Below, piece by piece: positions 60,581-64,000 of a stretch of DNA of 64,000 nt (position 1 is its first letter; each line of letters starts with the position of its first letter). The position numbers and the translations under genes were made by a program. The stretch lies in contig NZ_FNYJ01000001.1 of assembly GCF_900108875.1 (NCBI RefSeq), positions 124,001-188,000 of the forward strand, in the 5' to 3' direction. Under the pieces are notes generated by a model that was given only the letters and a program-made list of their open reading frames with translations, did not search any database and was not told the origin of the DNA. This DNA comes from Pseudomonas sp. NFR16 (GTDB taxonomy: Bacteria > Pseudomonadota > Gammaproteobacteria > Pseudomonadales > Pseudomonadaceae).

Positions 60581-61021
60581 TCACCCTTTCAAAAAGCGTT
60601 TCGGGCGGTCGGAGGGCGGCGTGCGGCTGCTGTCGTACCTGCCGAACAGACGGTAGCGATTTAGCGCGACTTTGTCGTACATCCAGTCGCGGACCTTGCG
60701 CGGAACACATTTCGCTACCCTGAGCCAGGACCACGGCGGCGGCAAGCGAGCGAGGATTTCGAACATCGCGTCCGAGCGGACGAAGAACCGGTCGTTGCTG
60801 ATCAGCACAATGGTGTTGAACTGATCGGTTGGCAGCCCCGCCCATTTGAGCAGCGCCTGGCCTTGGGACGACTGCACCGTCGCGAGGAGAATCCGGACCG
60901 GACGGTCATGTTGAATGATGAATTTCGCCCACCCGTTACACAGCTTGCAGGTGCCATCGAAGAGCACCACCGTTTCGCCGGTTTGCAGGAACGGGGCAGA
61001 GCAGGAGGGCTGGTTGATCAT
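60581..61021 (-). CDS. DCC-family (DUF393) thiol-disulfide oxidoreductase-like protein
   Basis: This 146-residue protein has the signature Asp-Gly-Thr-Cys-Lys-Leu-Cys (DxxCxxC) near residue 20, within VVLFDGTCKLCNGW. The family is thought to have thioredoxin-like folds, but reaction and partners are unknown. It ends 38 bases after the convergent transporter's stop and is 177 bases from the next MFS gene. Confidence 0.87.
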   Translation of the reverse strand: MINQPSCSAPFLQTGETVVLFDGTCKLCNGWAKFIIQHDRPVRILLATVQSSQGQALLKWAGLPTDQFNTIVLISNDRFFVRSDAMFEILARLPPPWSWLRVAKCVPRKVRDWMYDKVALNRYRLFGRYDSSRTPPSDRPKRFLKG

Positions 61022-61198
61022 CGCGGGTTCCCGTGGGTTTGCCAGGCGCAGTGATCGTCATTTCGCCACCTCGCAGATTTGCCATCGTCAATCAGTGCAC
61101 CATAGTCGCATAACCATGGACACGCCGCCGGGCTGGAAGCACAGGAGGCCGATGTCCCTGTGTCTCCGGCGCCGCTCCGCTGGTAATCAGGTGCGGCC

Positions 61199-62386
61199 TC
61201 AGCGCTTGCGCATCATGAGCAGCGCGATGACGACCGCCATCGCTGCAATCACCGTCGCGATCCAGCCCAGTGCGCCCAGGCCGAATTGGCCGATGCCCAG
61301 ACCGCCGAGGATTGCGCCTAGCCCGATGCCCGCGTTTGCCGCCGAAATGTTCAGCGACGCCGCGAGCGCCTGGGCTTTCGCGCCTGCCTGCATCACCCGG
61401 ACCTGGCAGATGGGGAAGAGTGCCGTGTACGCCACGCCCCATACTGCCAGCGCGCAGATCAGCCAGGGATGATTGGCTGCCAGAGGCGCGGCGGCGCTCA
61501 TGCCGACGCCCAGCACGATCAGGAACAAGACCATCGCCCCAAGCGGGTAGCGATCCACCAGCGTTCCGCCCCAGTGGTTGCCGATCATGCCCACGGCGCC
61601 GAACCCCATCAGCCACCATCCCACGTGGTTTGCCGGAACGCCGGCCAGGCTTTGCAGGATGTCGGCCAGGTAGGTATAGGCCGTGAACATCGCCGTGAAC
61701 GTCAGCACCGACAACAGAATGTGGGCGAGAAAGCGTGGCTGTTTGAGGATGTCGGTCTGTTTCTCGCCTTGCTGTTTCTGCGGGGACGACGGAAGCGTGG
61801 GCATGCAGAGCTGCATGAGCGCCGCGATGATCAACGAGATGACGGCAAGCACCCAGAAGCTGCCGCGCCATCCGAGGGTGTCAGCCGCAACCGTACCCAA
61901 CGGCACGCCGAAGACCAGCGCGGCGGAGATGCCCAGATAAACACGCGATACGGCTTTGCCAGCGTTACCCGGACCTGCGAGTTGCCCGGCGGTCTCGCTG
62001 GCGGTTCCCCAGAAGACCGGCAAGCCGAGCGCAGGGATGAACCGGGCCAGCGCCATTACCCAGATGTTGGTCGACAACGCGGCAAGCACGTTGGATGCCG
62101 CGAAAACCAGCAGGATCAGCGTGAACAGTTTCTTGCGTTCGACGCCGGCCAGTCTGGCTGTGAGGACAGGCCCGAACAGCATCACGGTGAACGCGAAGAG
62201 CGTGACCACCTGACCGGCGACGGCCACCGAGACGTTGAGGTCGCGCGCCATCGCCGGCAACAGCCCGACGATCAGGAACTCGGTGGTGACGATGATGAAG
62301 GCGGCGACCGCCATGATGAGGATCTGAACGGCGGATCGCGCGGAAGCTGAGGGCGCTCCCACCGCTTCTGTGGTCGAAGGATGCAT
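61199..62386 (-). CDS. MFS transporter, SotB/PbuE-like exporter
   Basis: This 395-residue protein has about twelve membrane helices with DHA1 motifs (TTEFLIVGLLPAMARDLNV in helix 1, FIPALGLPVFWG in helix 4). It resembles the sugar-efflux/purine-efflux branch. The start at 62386 follows GGAG about 11 bases upstream; an ATG at 62416 is in frame but without a site. It is divergent from the broken LysR gene at 62497, which probably once regulated it. Confidence 0.85.
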   Translation of the reverse strand: MHPSTTEAVGAPSASARSAVQILIMAVAAFIIVTTEFLIVGLLPAMARDLNVSVAVAGQVVTLFAFTVMLFGPVLTARLAGVERKKLFTLILLVFAASNVLAALSTNIWVMALARFIPALGLPVFWGTASETAGQLAGPGNAGKAVSRVYLGISAALVFGVPLGTVAADTLGWRGSFWVLAVISLIIAALMQLCMPTLPSSPQKQQGEKQTDILKQPRFLAHILLSVLTFTAMFTAYTYLADILQSLAGVPANHVGWWLMGFGAVGMIGNHWGGTLVDRYPLGAMVLFLIVLGVGMSAAAPLAANHPWLICALAVWGVAYTALFPICQVRVMQAGAKAQALAASLNISAANAGIGLGAILGGLGIGQFGLGALGWIATVIAAMAVVIALLMMRKR

Positions 62387-62496
62387 GAAAGGTGACGCTC
62401 CAGGAGATTTTGGCATAGCCTATTGGAGATTTGCCGTCTCATCCGGGATATAAATGACCGGTCATGCGGAACTGGATTCAGTAATCGAGAGGTGCC

Positions 62497-63418
62497 ATGT
62501 ATTCTTCGGAGCGGCTCAAAGGAATCGATGTGTTCGTCACGGTCGCCGACGTGGGCAGCTTCGCCAATGCCGCGCTACGCCTGAATCTGACGGCATCGGC
62601 GGTCAGCAAGAGCGTCGCCCGGCTGGAGCAGCGATTGGGACAGCGCGTGTTCGCCCGGACCACCCGACGGCTTTCTCTGACCGAGGCGGGCGTCAAGTAT
62701 TACCGAACCTGCACCGGCGTGCTGGCTGACCTGGAGGAATCGGAGCTGGAGATCGCTTCTGACCGGCACGAGCCCCATGGTCGGGTGCGGATCGACTTGC
62801 CAGCGTCCTACGGACGCCTGCACGTGCTGCCGTTGATACTTGAATTCGGTCGAGCGTATCCGTTGCTTCACCCGCACATTTCCTTCTCGGATCGCTTCGT
62901 CGATCCGGTCCATGAGGGGATCGACATCGTGGTTCGAATCGGTGGGCCGGACGCCTGGCATTCCGGTCTTGGCCACAGGTTCATAGGCGCTCAGCGTCTG
63001 GTGTTCTGCGCGGCCCCCCGTTACCTCAGTGAGTACGGCACGCCGCGTTCAGTCACGGAACTGGAGAACCATCACTGCATTGCATACGGGCTCACGGATG
63101 GGCAAGGTTGGCCCGTGGTTTCTCAAGGGCCGTCTGCCGGGCGATCAGGAGCGACGCGTCATCCATCCCCGCATCGCGGTGGGTGACGGCGAAGGCGAAG
63201 TGTCGGCAACACTGGCGGGCTACGGCATTGCGCAGTTGCCTACCTGGCTGGTTCAGGGGCATCTCGATGAGGGGCGCCTGGTTGAGGTTCTGCCCGAGCT
63301 TGCAACGGAAGGTCTGCCGATGAACCTTGTCTGGCTCAAGACCCGGGAATCCTTGCCGAAGGTGAGCGTCCTGCTGGACTACCTGAGTGAACATCTCGCG
63401 CCCCATGGAAGCGTATGA
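62497..63418 (+). pseudogene. LysR-family regulator, frameshifted
   Basis: The first frame (ATG at 62497, after GAGAGGTGCC) encodes the HTH (SFANAALRLNLTASAVSKSV) and most of the effector domain to about residue 205. A second frame then carries WFLKGRLPGDQERR and IAVGDGEGEVSATLAGYG, ending at 63418 with SEHLAPHGSV. An extra G (or two missing bases) near 63112, in the run CCCGTGGTTT, joins the frames and gives a normal protein of about 307 residues. As written, the product ends early with a random C-terminus. It lies divergent from an MFS exporter. Confidence 0.8.
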
Positions 63419-63476
63419 GCCGCTGCGGCGTCGGCCGGTCTGGCGCGCAGACTGCACTGTTCGACCGCTGTCGAAG

Positions 63477-64000
63477 TCAGGCCGACGGCGCTACGTAATC
63501 GCGCACATGACTGGCCGTTTCCGAACACCACCGGTTCCGGCCGCCGTTCTTCGCGGCGTACAAAAATGCATCCGCCGACTTGATCAGTCCTGCGGGCGTG
63601 GTCCCGTCCCTGGCCGGCGTGCCGCAGGCGACGCCCGCGCTCGCGGTCACCCTCCCGAGCGGATGATCGGCATGTTCGATGTCCAGCGCCCGAATGGCTT
63701 GCAATATCGCCTCGGCCAACTGCCCGGCGCCGCGTACATCAGTGTCCGGCAGCAGCACCGTGAACTCTTCACCACCGTAACGCACCGCCAGATCCGCTGG
63801 CCGCTTGAGGGCTTGCCTGATAGCCGAAGCCACGTGGCGCAGACACTCGTCACCGGCAGGGTGGCCATAGCGGTCGTTGAAGCGCTTGAAATAATCGACA
63901 TCCAGCATGATCAGCGCCAGAGGCGTGTCTTGGCGCCGCGCCCGTTCCAGCTCCTGTGCCAATGCGATATCCAGCTTTCGACGATTCCCCAGGCCCGTCA
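63477..64000 (-). CDS. GGDEF-domain diguanylate cyclase, 5' end beyond window
   Basis: The frame enters from the window edge on the minus strand and encodes the last about 174 residues of a protein, beginning LTGLGNRRKLD. The active-site loop is RYGGEEF, and the inhibitory site RxxD (RPAD) lies five residues before it, as in product-inhibited diguanylate cyclases. The Asp of MLDVDYFKRFND should bind metal. It would make c-di-GMP. Upstream sensor domains are outside the window. Confidence 0.87.
   Translation of the reverse strand, partial: TGLGNRRKLDIALAQELERARRQDTPLALIMLDVDYFKRFNDRYGHPAGDECLRHVASAIRQALKRPADLAVRYGGEEFTVLLPDTDVRGAGQLAEAILQAIRALDIEHADHPLGRVTASAGVACGTPARDGTTPAGLIKSADAFLYAAKNGGRNRWCSETASHVRDYVAPSA

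Overview
The window is GC-rich, densely coded DNA of Pseudomonas character. Evidence for the genus is indirect: a TAGGACCGGCTT-type REP-like repeat, a FecI/FecR/TonB-receptor signalling trio, many LysR, AraC and GntR regulators, and polar amino acid ABC operons typical of pseudomonads. No rRNA, tRNA, CRISPR array, integrase or transposase was seen. It looks like an accessory metabolic region of a chromosome, and every gene named below is inferred from the translated sequence.

Layout. (a) 1-12 kb: a lipoprotein cut by the window edge, a small exported protein, a LysR regulator with an SDR and a quinone oxidoreductase, an NTF2-like protein, a FixL/FixJ-like two-component pair, a periplasmic PEBP protein, a GlxA-type AraC regulator, an NDH-2-like flavoprotein and an MscS channel with a cyclic-nucleotide domain. 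(b) 12.1-12.6 kb: a tandem repeat carrying REP-like palindromes. (c) 12.6-20 kb: a frameshifted nitroreductase, two metallo-beta-lactamase-fold hydrolases, an MFS exporter, an SDR, an old yellow enzyme and a LysR regulator. (d) 20-26.5 kb: a seven-gene operon under an RpiR-type regulator that encodes an ABC importer without an ATPase, three DUF1989 proteins and allantoicase. (e) 26.5-30 kb: a LysR regulator divergent from an MHS transporter and a nitrilase. (f) 30-37 kb: an operon for a 1140-residue molybdopterin oxidoreductase fused to an NAD(P)H/flavin/[2Fe-2S] reductase, an ornithine-cyclodeaminase-like protein and an AtoE-type transporter, with a divergent LysR. (g) 36.9-41 kb: an iron-regulated ECF sigma factor, FecR-type anti-sigma factor and TonB siderophore receptor. 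(h) 41-51 kb: a catabolic cluster (DapA-family lyase, GntR regulator, SDR, aminotransferase, ABC importer, M20 amidohydrolase, enolase-superfamily racemase, M24 creatinase-like hydrolase). (i) 51-64 kb: a glutamine amidotransferase, an ArsR/oxidoreductase/monooxygenase unit, an SDR, several AraC and LysR regulators, three MFS/DCC genes and a GGDEF protein cut by the edge.

How the parts may work together. The strongest candidates for undescribed systems are (d), (f) and (h). In (h) three long operator-like sequences, matching one another at about 20 of 29 positions, lie upstream of the DapA/GntR divergon, the aminotransferase and the importer operon. This suggests a single regulon of the local GntR protein, which itself carries two winged-helix domains instead of one. 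In (d), DUF1989 proteins are relatives of the carboxyguanidine deiminase subunits, so the operon may import and break down a ureido or guanidino compound. In (f), the fused enzyme would be a self-contained NAD(P)H-driven molybdenum reductase.

Four genes (a nitroreductase, two LysR regulators and one AraC/GyrI regulator) are interrupted by small indels. That is either real decay or residual sequencing error, and the sequence alone cannot decide.
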